A DNA stretch of 15,497 nucleotides from Lentisphaeria bacterium (GCA_003526375.1 DPDG01000094.1:1-15497); one strand, 5' to 3'. Counted from the stretch's first letter, positions 6,633-14,163 are shown. Program-made: numbers and translations. Notes: generated by a model from the letters alone, not told the origin.

Positions 6633-7610
6633 ATGTTTTATGAAAAACGGCAATTATATTTCAAAGGAGTATTTTTTACTCGAAGCTCCTTGAAGAAAGT
6701 TTGTGAAAGTGGTATTTCATTGCGGTTGCGGCAAGGCAGGGCATTGTCAATTCCGCTCCGATCTTACTTCTTCTTTCTTCCTTCGATTGTTCAAATGTTC
6801 AATTGTTTTTCCGTTCCTTACTTCAGAATTCCCTGTTCTTCTGTTCTTACTTCAAGGGTGAAAACAAAGATTTTCACCTTGATAGAGCTCCTCATTGTAA
6901 TTGCTATTATAGCAATTTTAGCTTCAATGCTTCTCCCTGCTTTGAATAAAGCAAGAGAGTCAGCAAAAAGCATCTCATGCCTGAACAATCTCAAACAAAT
7001 CGGCACTTTTGCCAATTTATACGCCAACGACTATAACAGTTACATGCCTGCGGGCAACGCCGATAACACATTGAAGTCACAATGTTGGTTTAGAGTATAT
7101 GCGCAATATGTAAAGAACAAGGATGTGAGACTGGATGTTGATTCCTTGAGCAAAGTCAGTTCGAATACCAAAATGTTCTGCCCATCGGTGGAAGCAACAA
7201 GCACAAACGCATCTCCATGGACTTATGGAGTCAATATCGAAGAAACTTCTTCTTCGACGGCGAGTGCCAATAGCCGAATTCCTTACCGCTACTGGACAGT
7301 TAGTGCTCCGGTGGAATCTCAGAAGTTGGATTTTCTGCCGAACCAAATTGCGTTGATTGCAGATGCCGACAGCTATTACGCGCTTAATCCGAAGTGGCGT
7401 GCCGTCGGGGTGGATATGTCCGGCGACGGCATCAAAGACTCAAATGGTGACAAGAAATACAATTATTGGGGAGCAATGCGCCATAAAAAAGGTCTGAATG
7501 TTTTTTTTGTCAATGGCTCTGCGGCGTGGAAAACTTTTGCTGAATGGCAAATGAATATGCAAGCTACGCAAACAACAGGCTGGATCTACGATTCGAGATA
7601 TAATCGTTAA
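6633..7610 (+). CDS. Pseudopilin-like protein with prepilin N-terminal helix and H-X9-DG-like end
   Basis: From ATG 6633 (GGAGG 5 bases upstream) the frame gives 325 residues. The prepilin helix FTLIELLIVIAIIAILASML is at 81-100, with F at +1 and the conserved E85 at +5; I80 replaces the usual Gly at -1. MRHKKGLNVFFVNG near 282-295 is an H-X9-DG motif with N for D. A calcium-loop-like run, DMSGDGIKDSNGD, lies at 261-273. The 80 residues before the helix are unusually long, aromatic and basic for a prepilin leader. An in-frame GTG at 6858 would give a normal short leader, MKTKIF, but only a poor AAGG site abuts it. An in-frame ATG also exists at 6795. True start unresolved. Such proteins are numerous in Lentisphaerota and Planctomycetes; a surface role is presumed. 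It precedes the 1006-residue glycosidase by 14 bases. Confidence 0.8.
   Translation: MFYEKRQLYFKGVFFTRSSLKKVCESGISLRLRQGRALSIPLRSYFFFLPSIVQMFNCFSVPYFRIPCSSVLTSRVKTKIFTLIELLIVIAIIAILASMLLPALNKARESAKSISCLNNLKQIGTFANLYANDYNSYMPAGNADNTLKSQCWFRVYAQYVKNKDVRLDVDSLSKVSSNTKMFCPSVEATSTNASPWTYGVNIEETSSSTASANSRIPYRYWTVSAPVESQKLDFLPNQIALIADADSYYALNPKWRAVGVDMSGDGIKDSNGDKKYNYWGAMRHKKGLNVFFVNGSAAWKTFAEWQMNMQATQTTGWIYDSRYNR
6857..6878 (+). promoter_or_regulatory. Hairpin at the pilin signal-cleavage codons
   Basis: GGTGAAAA at 6857-6864 pairs with TTTTCACC at 6871-6878 across the six-base loop CAAAGA. The alternative GTG start (6858-6860) lies in the left arm and the FT codons of the processing site in the right arm. 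It could limit initiation at the GTG or be a chance result of the codons; function is unproven. Confidence 0.3.
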
Positions 7611-7624
7611 CCATAGAGGAAAGC

Positions 7625-10600
7625 ATGAAAATATTAAGTTTCATTGTAATGTTGCTGGGCATCGTCGCAGTCAGTGCGACGGATTTGATCGTCGACAAGG
7701 GAAAACCGACTGAGCTTGCCGTTTATCAACGCCAGGGGTGGCGCAGCGAAAATAATCTCTTGTGTGGCGGAGGTGAGGGTAACAACCTGCGTGCCTTGTA
7801 TTCGTATCAACCTGATGGTCTGACCGTCGATTTGGATTTTTCCATCGCCGAACTGAATGCCACGGCGGCCGGAATCGGTCTTGGTGACATGCTGTTCGGT
7901 TTTGACGGCGGCAAAGCCGCAAATCTCTTTACGGAAGACGCCAAAGGGATTACCGCCGTTATCGGTTCTACTCGTGACCATATCAAACCAGGGGAACGCT
8001 TTCTGGCGCAGATCCGTTGCAAGCAGGGAAAAGCGGAATTTTTCCTCAATGGCAAACCGGTCGGTTCGATAGCTTGCGGTATCCAGCCTGTTTCTGTTTA
8101 TCTGCGTCCGTGGCGGAACCGGGTTGCGGTTCATTCGTTTGCCGTCAATGGCCAACGGGTCGGTGTGGCGGATACGCATGTCTCGGCGGTCGGAAAAATT
8201 TTAGACTGCCGCAATGATGCAACGTTTGAATTATCGCCGCCGGTGATTTTCACCGGAAATTGCGAAGCTACACTCTCATCATTGGAAAATTCCGGTGTCA
8301 GGGAATCATTTACCACAGAAGTTTCCGCTGACGGCGTAATCCGAATTCCCCGCAGCATCATGGAGCGTATCTATCAGAAGAACGTCGGAAAATATGTGAC
8401 CACCGCGCTGCGTCTTGTGTTGCGGAGCGGGAAAAAAGTTTACTCCTGTAACATAGTGCTGAGTGACAGCCGCCGCCCGCGTGACTTCGCTCTTGGCGAA
8501 GTTCGTCATACTTCGGCGGGAAATCGTTTCTTTGTCAATGGCAAATCGCTGGGCATGCAGACCGGACTTTTGACCGTATGTAACGGAACGGTCAATGCTA
8601 AAGGAGCCGAACGCTTCGGCAAGATTGGCATTCACGGAAAGTTGATGTTACTCCGTCCTCGTCTTTGCTTCAAGAACGGAAAATTTGATGCGAAGGCGTT
8701 TGCCGCCAAGGTAGAATCTTATGCGGCACAAATGATTTCCTCCGACCCGGATTCGCTGCTGATGCTCCAGTTTGAGCTGTTTATGCCGACGGAATGGGGG
8801 AAAAAACACCCGGATGAATTGATCGTGCTTGATAATGGTGTTGATTATTTGGCTAACGCCCCCTCACACAAACGCCAGCCGTCCTACGCGTCGGAGTTGT
8901 GGCGGAAAGAAGCTGCGGAAATGGTCTCCTCCGCCCTTGCCGAATTGAGGAAATCGCCGATCGCAGATCGTATTTTTTACTTCAAACTGCTTTATGCAAA
9001 TTGTGGAGAATGGAACCATTGGGGATATCAGGAAAAGGCTTTTGTCGATTGTTCGCGCCCAATGAACATTGCATTCGGAGCGTGGCTGAAGAAGAAATAT
9101 AAAACTGAAGAAGCGCTTCGCCGCGCATGGCAAAAAACGAGCGTTTCATTTCTGTCACCCGATCTTGTTCCCGGACGGAAAGAACGTTTGGCGGGCGGAC
9201 CGATTTTCCGGGGTGCAAGCGGTCCGGCAAGGCAGAGTGCAGATTACTACAATTTCTTTCAGGAATATGCGGCAGGTACGATTGAGCACTTTGCTCATTT
9301 TGCCAAGAAAGCGTCCAGCAGACGTCTGCTGGTTGGTGCTTATTACGGATATTATTTTGGACATTACGGCAGCAATTATCACTTTCAGGACTCCGGTCAC
9401 TACGGAATTCGTTATTTGCTACGTTCGCCCGATATCGACTTTTTCGGTGGACCGGACGTCTATTCCGATCGTCGTAGTGTCTCACCGCTCAATGGTTTGA
9501 CTGCATCGGTCGAACTGGCTGGAAAAGTGTGGGAAGCGGAAAACGATTATCGGACTCATCACGCGCTTGGACCGCGTCACCGGGAACTGGGAGCAACTGA
9601 TAATCTCGAGCAGACTTTGGAGCTGTTGAAACGTAATTTTATCATTACGCTGGGAAACCGTACCTGTTATTATTTCTTTGATTTCGCCAAAGATTGGTAC
9701 AAAGACGAAGAATCCATGAATCTCATCGCGGATTTGCAAAAGATTGATCAGGTTATGGAAAAGATGCCTTACGCGAAAGCGAACCGGATTGCGGTTTTGT
9801 TCAGCGAATCTGTTGTAGCGCAATACACCAGTCGCTTTGACAACGGCATTTATAATGCCGGGCGTATGGCCGGACGGGAACTGCCGTTTCTTGGCATTCC
9901 GTATGACCGTTATCTACTGGAGGATATTTCCAGAATTGATTTTTCGGTATATCAAGCGGTGATTTTTTTCAATACGTTCCAAGTCACAGAAGAGCAAGCC
10001 AGGGAAATTCAAAAGAAAGTTGCCGGTAACAACCGCACTTTGATTTGGCTCTATGCTCCGGGATGCATTGCTCCTGATGGAAGTTTGCAACCGGAGAAAT
10101 CTGTTAATTTGACCGGCATCGGACTTCGACTGGAAGAAAACGGAGACTATGGCAAGCTCATCTTCCGAAATAAAACCCGTCCTTACAAGAAAGGCTATCC
10201 GACGCGAACCGTGATTGACGATGCGGCCGCTTCGATTCTAGCCTATCATGCGGATGGAGCGCCGGCGGCGGCTGAAAAAAAATTTCCGGATTATCGTTCC
10301 GTCGTGATCTGTAGTCCGGCTCCGTCTGTGGTATTCCTGCGCCAAGTGTTGCAGGGCGGACGTGTATTCTCCTATACCAGCGGCGTGGGAAGTTTGGATC
10401 AGACCGCATTCGCATGGCCGTTGCTGGGGGCTTATCGGGCAGGAAAACCCATCATGAAAAAAATCTGGTTCGGCAAAAACGTCGAAGTTGTCGCAGATCC
10501 CCTGACAGGAAAAATTCTTGCCGAAAACGTCAACATGATCAATTTGAATTATGAAAAAACTTATCAAACCAAATTGCTTTACGCCGGAAGTCGGGCCGAT

Positions 10601-10645
10601 TATGAAAAATGCATTGCCCCGGCTATGAACAAGAGGAAAAAATGA
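7625..10645 (+). CDS. Large exported glycoside-hydrolase-like protein (clan GH-A, beta-galactosidase-like)
   Basis: This 1006-residue protein has a signal peptide (1-18, ending VSA). Residues about 50-175 look like a LamG/concanavalin-type beta-sandwich (AEFFLNGKPVGSI). A second beta-rich region runs to about 310. Residues about 310-690 suggest a TIM barrel with CGEWNHWG at 460-467 (E462 a candidate acid/base) and VWEAENDYRTH at 635-645 (E637 or E639 a candidate nucleophile). The region from about 720 to 900 resembles the class I glutamine amidotransferase-like trimerisation domain of GH42 beta-galactosidases, followed by a beta domain. Substrate and exact family are not identifiable here. 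An AGAGGAAAG site precedes the ATG, and it lies 14 bases after the pilin-like gene, so they are probably co-transcribed. Codon choice looks more AT-tolerant than in the DUF4838 gene. Its last 125 residues resemble the broken gene at 11942-12334. Confidence 0.75.
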   Translation: MKILSFIVMLLGIVAVSATDLIVDKGKPTELAVYQRQGWRSENNLLCGGGEGNNLRALYSYQPDGLTVDLDFSIAELNATAAGIGLGDMLFGFDGGKAANLFTEDAKGITAVIGSTRDHIKPGERFLAQIRCKQGKAEFFLNGKPVGSIACGIQPVSVYLRPWRNRVAVHSFAVNGQRVGVADTHVSAVGKILDCRNDATFELSPPVIFTGNCEATLSSLENSGVRESFTTEVSADGVIRIPRSIMERIYQKNVGKYVTTALRLVLRSGKKVYSCNIVLSDSRRPRDFALGEVRHTSAGNRFFVNGKSLGMQTGLLTVCNGTVNAKGAERFGKIGIHGKLMLLRPRLCFKNGKFDAKAFAAKVESYAAQMISSDPDSLLMLQFELFMPTEWGKKHPDELIVLDNGVDYLANAPSHKRQPSYASELWRKEAAEMVSSALAELRKSPIADRIFYFKLLYANCGEWNHWGYQEKAFVDCSRPMNIAFGAWLKKKYKTEEALRRAWQKTSVSFLSPDLVPGRKERLAGGPIFRGASGPARQSADYYNFFQEYAAGTIEHFAHFAKKASSRRLLVGAYYGYYFGHYGSNYHFQDSGHYGIRYLLRSPDIDFFGGPDVYSDRRSVSPLNGLTASVELAGKVWEAENDYRTHHALGPRHRELGATDNLEQTLELLKRNFIITLGNRTCYYFFDFAKDWYKDEESMNLIADLQKIDQVMEKMPYAKANRIAVLFSESVVAQYTSRFDNGIYNAGRMAGRELPFLGIPYDRYLLEDISRIDFSVYQAVIFFNTFQVTEEQAREIQKKVAGNNRTLIWLYAPGCIAPDGSLQPEKSVNLTGIGLRLEENGDYGKLIFRNKTRPYKKGYPTRTVIDDAAASILAYHADGAPAAAEKKFPDYRSVVICSPAPSVVFLRQVLQGGRVFSYTSGVGSLDQTAFAWPLLGAYRAGKPIMKKIWFGKNVEVVADPLTGKILAENVNMINLNYEKTYQTKLLYAGSRADYEKCIAPAMNKRKK

Positions 10646-10667
10646 ATGTAGCTTGAAAAAGGAAAGT

Positions 10668-10712
10668 TGCACGTCATTCCCTATGAGATTTGGAATGGTC
10701 GAATGGCGTGCA
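10668..10712. other. Inverted repeat after the glycosidase gene
   Basis: TGCACGTCATTC at 10668-10679 and GAATGGCGTGCA at 10701-10712 form a 12-pair stem with one G-U pair and a 21-base loop. It lies 23 bases after the stop codon. A T-run follows about 20 bases later (around 10734-10742), and then eight C residues. A loose or processed terminator is possible. The rest of the 277-base gap to the next ATG shows no convincing gene or promoter. Confidence 0.35.
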
Positions 10713-10922
10713 GACGAAATCAGGCAATTTACTTTGTTTTTTTAACCCCCCCCATTACGCTGTTCGTTTACACTGCAGAAATCTGCGGACGTTATTGGGG
10801 GGATCAGAGAGGAAACTGGTCCAAAGATTACGTTGCAGTGTCATCGGGAAACGGATGTTGCAAAAATGCCGCTCATGCAATAACAACAAAAAATGCAACT
10901 GCTATTTAGAAAGGGAATCATT

Positions 10923-11738
10923 ATGTATTTGGATTTTCATGCTCATTTCGACAGTATTGACCCCGTGCTGATACGGACGTTCGTCCAAAACAGCGAACAA
11001 AATCAAATCGTCACAGTCTTCAGCGGCGGTAACATGGGGGGAAACTGTTATGCTCCGAACGAAGAAGTACTTCGTCTGTGCCGTAAATACGCCCCCTGGT
11101 TTATGCCGGCGGCAAAAATCGACCTTTGGGACAACGCGGTGGATCTTGGAGAGATCCGTCGTCTCAAAGATAAGGGCGTGATAGCGCTCAAGTGTATCTA
11201 TCCGTGGTATGAATATGATCATGACCTTTACATGCCGTTCTATGAAGAAGCAGAAAAATTGAACCTCCCGATCCTGTTTCACACAGGAGATTACCGTCCT
11301 CATGAAACTGATCGGCAATTTCGCCGCCCTTTTCTGCGTAATATGCTTCCACTCACACTGGACCGCATTGCCCGTTCATTTCCGGAACTTCCGATTGTCA
11401 TGGCACATCTCGGCACCACCTATTACCGGACAGAAGCGGCAGAATTAATCAAAACCCATGCCAATTTGTATGCTGATCTTGGTGGATGCGGCAGCTGGCT
11501 CGCCTTGTCTGCGGAAGAGTTGCGCGATCTGCTCTGTCACCGTCTGTACAAACGTGATGCGTCTGGTAAGTATTTTGGGAAACTGGTTTTCGGCTCGGAT
11601 TGTTATATTACCCGTCCTGACGTCCAGACCCGTGCGTTGCAATGCTATCGGCACCTGTTGCTTATGAACGATATATCCGAAGAGATAATAGCCCAGGTCA
11701 TGGGTGAAACCGTAAAGAAATGGATCCATTTATCATGA
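10923..11738 (+). CDS. Amidohydrolase-family metal-dependent hydrolase
   Basis: This 271-residue protein fits the amidohydrolase_2 (TIM-barrel) family. The metal-binding HxH motif is DFHAHF with H6 and H8. Later candidate ligands are H120 (ILFHTGD), H162 (MAHLGT) and D226 (FGSDCY). K90 in ALKCIYPW stands near the family's bridging-lysine position. No signal peptide is present, so it should be cytoplasmic. I chose the ATG at 10923 because AAAGGGA precedes it and the protein then begins at the usual strand MYLDFHAH; an in-frame ATG at 10893 adds ten residues without a clear site. Family members include sugar-lactonases, decarboxylases and deacylases; nothing here picks one. It is separated from the glycosidase by 277 bases and its stop overlaps a downstream ATG (ATGA). 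Confidence 0.8.
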   Translation: MYLDFHAHFDSIDPVLIRTFVQNSEQNQIVTVFSGGNMGGNCYAPNEEVLRLCRKYAPWFMPAAKIDLWDNAVDLGEIRRLKDKGVIALKCIYPWYEYDHDLYMPFYEEAEKLNLPILFHTGDYRPHETDRQFRRPFLRNMLPLTLDRIARSFPELPIVMAHLGTTYYRTEAAELIKTHANLYADLGGCGSWLALSAEELRDLLCHRLYKRDASGKYFGKLVFGSDCYITRPDVQTRALQCYRHLLLMNDISEEIIAQVMGETVKKWIHLS

Positions 11739-11899
11739 AAATCACCTGCGATGCCCATCCTGAATACACCATATTGCGTGATGAAGCGCTCGCGCTGGCA
11801 GTGAGAAACCTTGAATACCCGACACTCCCGGTTGGAAAAAACAAATGGGTTGCATGCCGAATATCGGCAAAGTTTGGCAATGAGACTCTTGCTTCATAG
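11735..11899 (+). pseudogene. Short N-terminal fragment overlapping the amidohydrolase stop
   Basis: An ATG at 11735-11737 overlaps the TGA of the amidohydrolase gene (ATGA) and opens a 54-codon frame ending at TAG 11897-11899. The product contains LPVGKNKWVACRISAKFG, which reads like the first beta-strands of a larger protein. It has no signal peptide. The frame is the same as that of the glycosidase remnant from 11942, with stops at 11897 and 11939 between them. The simplest reading is that both are ends of one gene that lost its middle. A real 54-residue peptide cannot be excluded. Confidence 0.4.
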
Positions 11900-11941
11900 C
11901 GCTCTATGTGCTGTACGCTGACGGGCTGTTCGAACCGATGA

Positions 11942-12334
11942 ACAATCGGAATCATCGCGTTCCATGACGACGGCACCCCGGCGGGGGCGGAGCGGCAGTT
12001 CCGCGATCATAAATCCATCGTGATCTGCCATCCGCTTCCGAACGCGGTTTTCCTGCGAGGGCTTCTCGGACGTGAAAAAATCCATTGCTGGGCCAGCGGC
12101 AAGTCGGGACTTGATCAGGTCAATTTCGCGGGACCGCTGATTTCCGTCTATTCCAGAACAGGCGGAGACAAAACCATCTGGCTGCCGGAGTCCGTCGAAG
12201 TTGTCGCAGACCTTTTTACCGGCGAAATACTCGGCAGAAACAGAAAAACAATAAATTTCAAGATGCCGTCAAAACCGGAGACACGGATTCTCTATGCGGG
12301 TTCCGCCGCAGAATATGAATTATTCCGTCCTTGA
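11942..12334 (+). pseudogene. C-terminal remnant of a second glycosidase-like gene
   Basis: The frame from 11942 to the TGA at 12332-12334 encodes about 130 residues that align along their length with the end of the 1006-residue glycosidase. Shared blocks include FHDDGTPAGAE against YHADGAPAAAE, VEVVADLFTGEIL against VEVVADPLTGKIL, and ILYAGSAAEYE against LLYAGSRADYE. A stop at 11939-11941 closes the frame upstream, and nothing corresponding to the catalytic barrel remains. A GTG at 12020 could open a 104-codon frame but lacks a persuasive ribosome site. Its base composition seems richer in GC than the intact relative, so it is a diverged paralogue, not a recent copy. Confidence 0.7.
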
Positions 12335-12340
12335 ACAGGA

Positions 12341-12369
12341 AAGTGCCGGGAATTGAATTTCCGGCACTT
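12341..12369. terminator. Strong hairpin after the glycosidase remnant
   Basis: AAGTGCCGGGAA (12341-12352) pairs with TTTCCGGCACTT (12358-12369) as a 12-pair stem with one G-U pair and a five-base loop TTGAA. It lies 6 bases after the remnant's stop codon. No U-tract follows on the plus strand (the next bases are A-rich), so intrinsic termination is probable by shape but unproven. It likely marks the end of the amidohydrolase transcript. Confidence 0.5.
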
Positions 12370-12398
12370 AAAAAATGAATTTATTTTCGGAAAAGAAT

Positions 12399-12428
12399 TT
12401 GATTTCCGGGAAAAACGTGCCATATTAT
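12399..12428 (+). promoter_or_regulatory. Promoter of the tRNA-Thr gene
   Basis: TTGATT at 12399-12404 and TATTAT at 12423-12428 are separated by 18 bases. The predicted start is about 6-7 bases before the mature tRNA 5' end at 12442, as is usual for a single tRNA transcription unit. Confidence 0.55.
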
Positions 12429-12441
12429 CTGCGTCTTACGG

Positions 12442-12516
12442 GCCAGCTTAGCTCAGTGGTAGAGCAACGGTTTTGTAAACCGTCGGTCGGAGGTTCGAAT
12501 CCATCAGCTGGCTCCA
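12442..12516 (+). tRNA. tRNA-Thr (anticodon UGU)
   Basis: The cloverleaf reads clearly. The acceptor stem is GCCAGCT (12442-12448) with AGCTGGC (12506-12512). The D-arm is GCTC/GAGC. The anticodon stem ACGGT/ACCGT encloses the loop TTTGTAA with TGT at 12474-12476. The variable loop is five bases, and the T-arm loop is TTCGAAT. The discriminator is U, and CCA is encoded (12514-12516). The T-stem GGAGG/CCATC contains one A-A mismatch and one G-U pair. Confidence 0.95.
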
Positions 12517-12639
12517 TTTTTGTGTACGGATTCTGTCTTTCTGATGCATCCCGCATTCTTTTTCTTTTTTCGCACTTGCAGGATTTTCATTTACGGTGTA
12601 TTGATATCAGGGAAACATCTATGTATTTCAGGAGGAATC

Positions 12640-13662
12640 ATGACAGAAAAAAGAAAATACTTTCCGAGGACTCTTTCGGCGCTCTGTGCCGGTGCGCTGG
12701 TGGCATGTCTGATCGGCGGCGTCATTTTCGCAGGATCGATAAGGTCACGGAACAATGCCGGAAAAGGAGTCAAAGTCCTGAAACTCGGGCATGGTCTGCC
12801 GACGGAACATCCGGTTCATGAAGCCATGCTTTATATGAAAGAACGCCTGAAACATCATTCGAACGGAACCATGGATCTTGCCATTTATCCCTCCGGCATG
12901 ATCGGGTCCGAAGCGGAGTGTCTCAAGCAGACGCAGAACGGGCACATCGACCTCAGCAAAACCTCCTCCGCAGTATTGGAATCCAGTGTCCCGGAGCTGA
13001 CTGCACTCGGGCTGCCTTACGTTTTCCGCGACGGCGAACACTTCTGGAAAGTTCTGGACGGTCCTATCGGAAAAGAACTGGGCGAACTGACCAAAGGTAT
13101 GCGCGCAATCTGTTATTATGACTCCGGACAGCGCAGTTTCTACACGACGAAAAAGCCGATCCGCACTCCGGATGATCTCAAGGGGATGAAAATACGCACT
13201 CAGCAGAGCCGTCTGGCAATGGATATCGTCAGCGCACTGGGCGGAGCGCCGACTCCGATCCCGTGGGGCGAGCTCTACACCGCGCTTTCCCAGGGCACCG
13301 TGGACGGAGCGGAAAACAATCTGCCGAGTTTCGATACCGGGCGGCACATGGAAGTGTGCAGGTATTTTACACTGAACGAGCACACACGTGTTCCGGATAT
13401 GCTGATGATCAGCCGGCAGACCTGGGACTCCCTGACTCCGCAGCAGAAAAAGTGGGTTGAACTTGCCGCTTATGAGTCCAGTCTGAAACAGCGCGAACTT
13501 TGGAAAGAAGCCGACAAAACCGCAATCGCACGCGCAAAAGACCACGGGGTGAGATTTATCGAAGTTGACAGGAAAGCATTTGCCGATAAGCTCAAGCCTC
13601 TGCGGGAGAACCAGCCGGAGGCAGTTTTGAAGTATGTGAAAAGAATCGAACAGGTGAAGTGA
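12640..13662 (+). CDS. TRAP transporter substrate-binding protein, DctP family
   Basis: This 340-residue protein starts at ATG 12640 with AGGAGG just upstream. Residues 11-33 are hydrophobic. They could be a signal-anchor, or a lipoprotein signal, since LVAC at 20-23 fits a lipobox. The mature DctP fold begins at LKLGHGLPTEHPVH (47-60). Family landmarks are SGQRSFYTTKKPI (162-174), the ligand-carboxylate arginine in KIRTQQS (R186), and TVDGAENNLPSF (220-231) with N226. Such proteins capture acidic solutes in the periplasm and deliver them to the membrane subunits encoded next. By position R165, R186 and N226 match residues used for sialic acid in SiaP, but many DctP proteins with other ligands share them. 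The substrate is therefore not assigned. The next gene's ATG overlaps its stop by one base. Confidence 0.9.
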   Translation: MTEKRKYFPRTLSALCAGALVACLIGGVIFAGSIRSRNNAGKGVKVLKLGHGLPTEHPVHEAMLYMKERLKHHSNGTMDLAIYPSGMIGSEAECLKQTQNGHIDLSKTSSAVLESSVPELTALGLPYVFRDGEHFWKVLDGPIGKELGELTKGMRAICYYDSGQRSFYTTKKPIRTPDDLKGMKIRTQQSRLAMDIVSALGGAPTPIPWGELYTALSQGTVDGAENNLPSFDTGRHMEVCRYFTLNEHTRVPDMLMISRQTWDSLTPQQKKWVELAAYESSLKQRELWKEADKTAIARAKDHGVRFIEVDRKAFADKLKPLRENQPEAVLKYVKRIEQVK

Positions 13663-14162
13663 TGAAAGGTAAATTCTATCAATATTCCATGAAATTTCTG
13701 GATGGTGCGCTGGCGGTCATGGTCGGTATGCTGGTGCTGGATGTCCTGCTCGGAGTTGCGTCCCGCTACTTATGGGGAGCGCAGGTCAAATGGACGGAGG
13801 AGCTTGCCACTCTCCTTCTGGTTTATGTCAGCATCTTCGGAATCGCCGCCGCATTTGACCGTTGCGCGCATCTCGGAATTGATGCTTTGACCTCGCATTT
13901 CGACTCAAAGACGAGAAAACAGCTTGCACTGTTCGCTCATGTCGTGACTCTGCTGTTTGTCCTGATCGTATTCGAGATCGGCGGCTGGATGCTTGTCAGG
14001 CAGGCAACGGTAAATCTGAATATCCTGCCGGCGCTTCAGGTGTCCGATGTCGTCATGTTCCTGCCGCTGCCGATCGGGGGGCTGTTTGTCCTGCTTGCCG
14101 AGATACGCAACCTGACGGAGGACTGCCGCCGGGATTTCAACAGTGAAACGGAGGAAAATTGA
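13662..14162 (+). CDS. TRAP transporter small membrane subunit, DctQ family
   Basis: This 166-residue protein has four predicted membrane segments at about 11-33, 46-66, 88-110 and 127-147. The conserved DctQ stretch KWTEELATLLLVYVSIFG (43-60) is followed by the basic/acidic HLGID (70-74) before a cytoplasmic loop. The ATG at 13662 overlaps the binding-protein stop (TGATG) and has AGGTGAA 5 bases upstream; a GTG one codon earlier is less likely. DctQ supports the large subunit in sodium-driven uptake of the solute bound by DctP. The three genes form one operon. Confidence 0.92.
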   Translation: MKGKFYQYSMKFLDGALAVMVGMLVLDVLLGVASRYLWGAQVKWTEELATLLLVYVSIFGIAAAFDRCAHLGIDALTSHFDSKTRKQLALFAHVVTLLFVLIVFEIGGWMLVRQATVNLNILPALQVSDVVMFLPLPIGGLFVLLAEIRNLTEDCRRDFNSETEEN

Positions 14163-14163
14163 A

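Noticed and set aside
10667..10909. An 80-codon frame in the gap before the amidohydrolase gene
   Set aside because: It crosses the hairpin and the C8 run, has no ribosome site and no coherent protein character.
12576..12604. A promoter (TTGCAG-17-TATTGA) for the TRAP operon
   Set aside because: Both boxes match consensus at only three of six positions, so I do not list it, although some promoter must lie between the tRNA and 12640 unless the tRNA transcript reads through.
12520..12639. An N-terminal extension of the TRAP binding protein by 40 residues
   Set aside because: The AGGAGG site sits directly before the ATG at 12640, and the hydrophobic signal segment begins there; the extension would start just after the tRNA.
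12375..12821. A 148-codon frame reading through the tRNA gene into the TRAP binding-protein gene
   Set aside because: It covers a well-formed tRNA-Thr and then lies out of frame inside the DctP gene.
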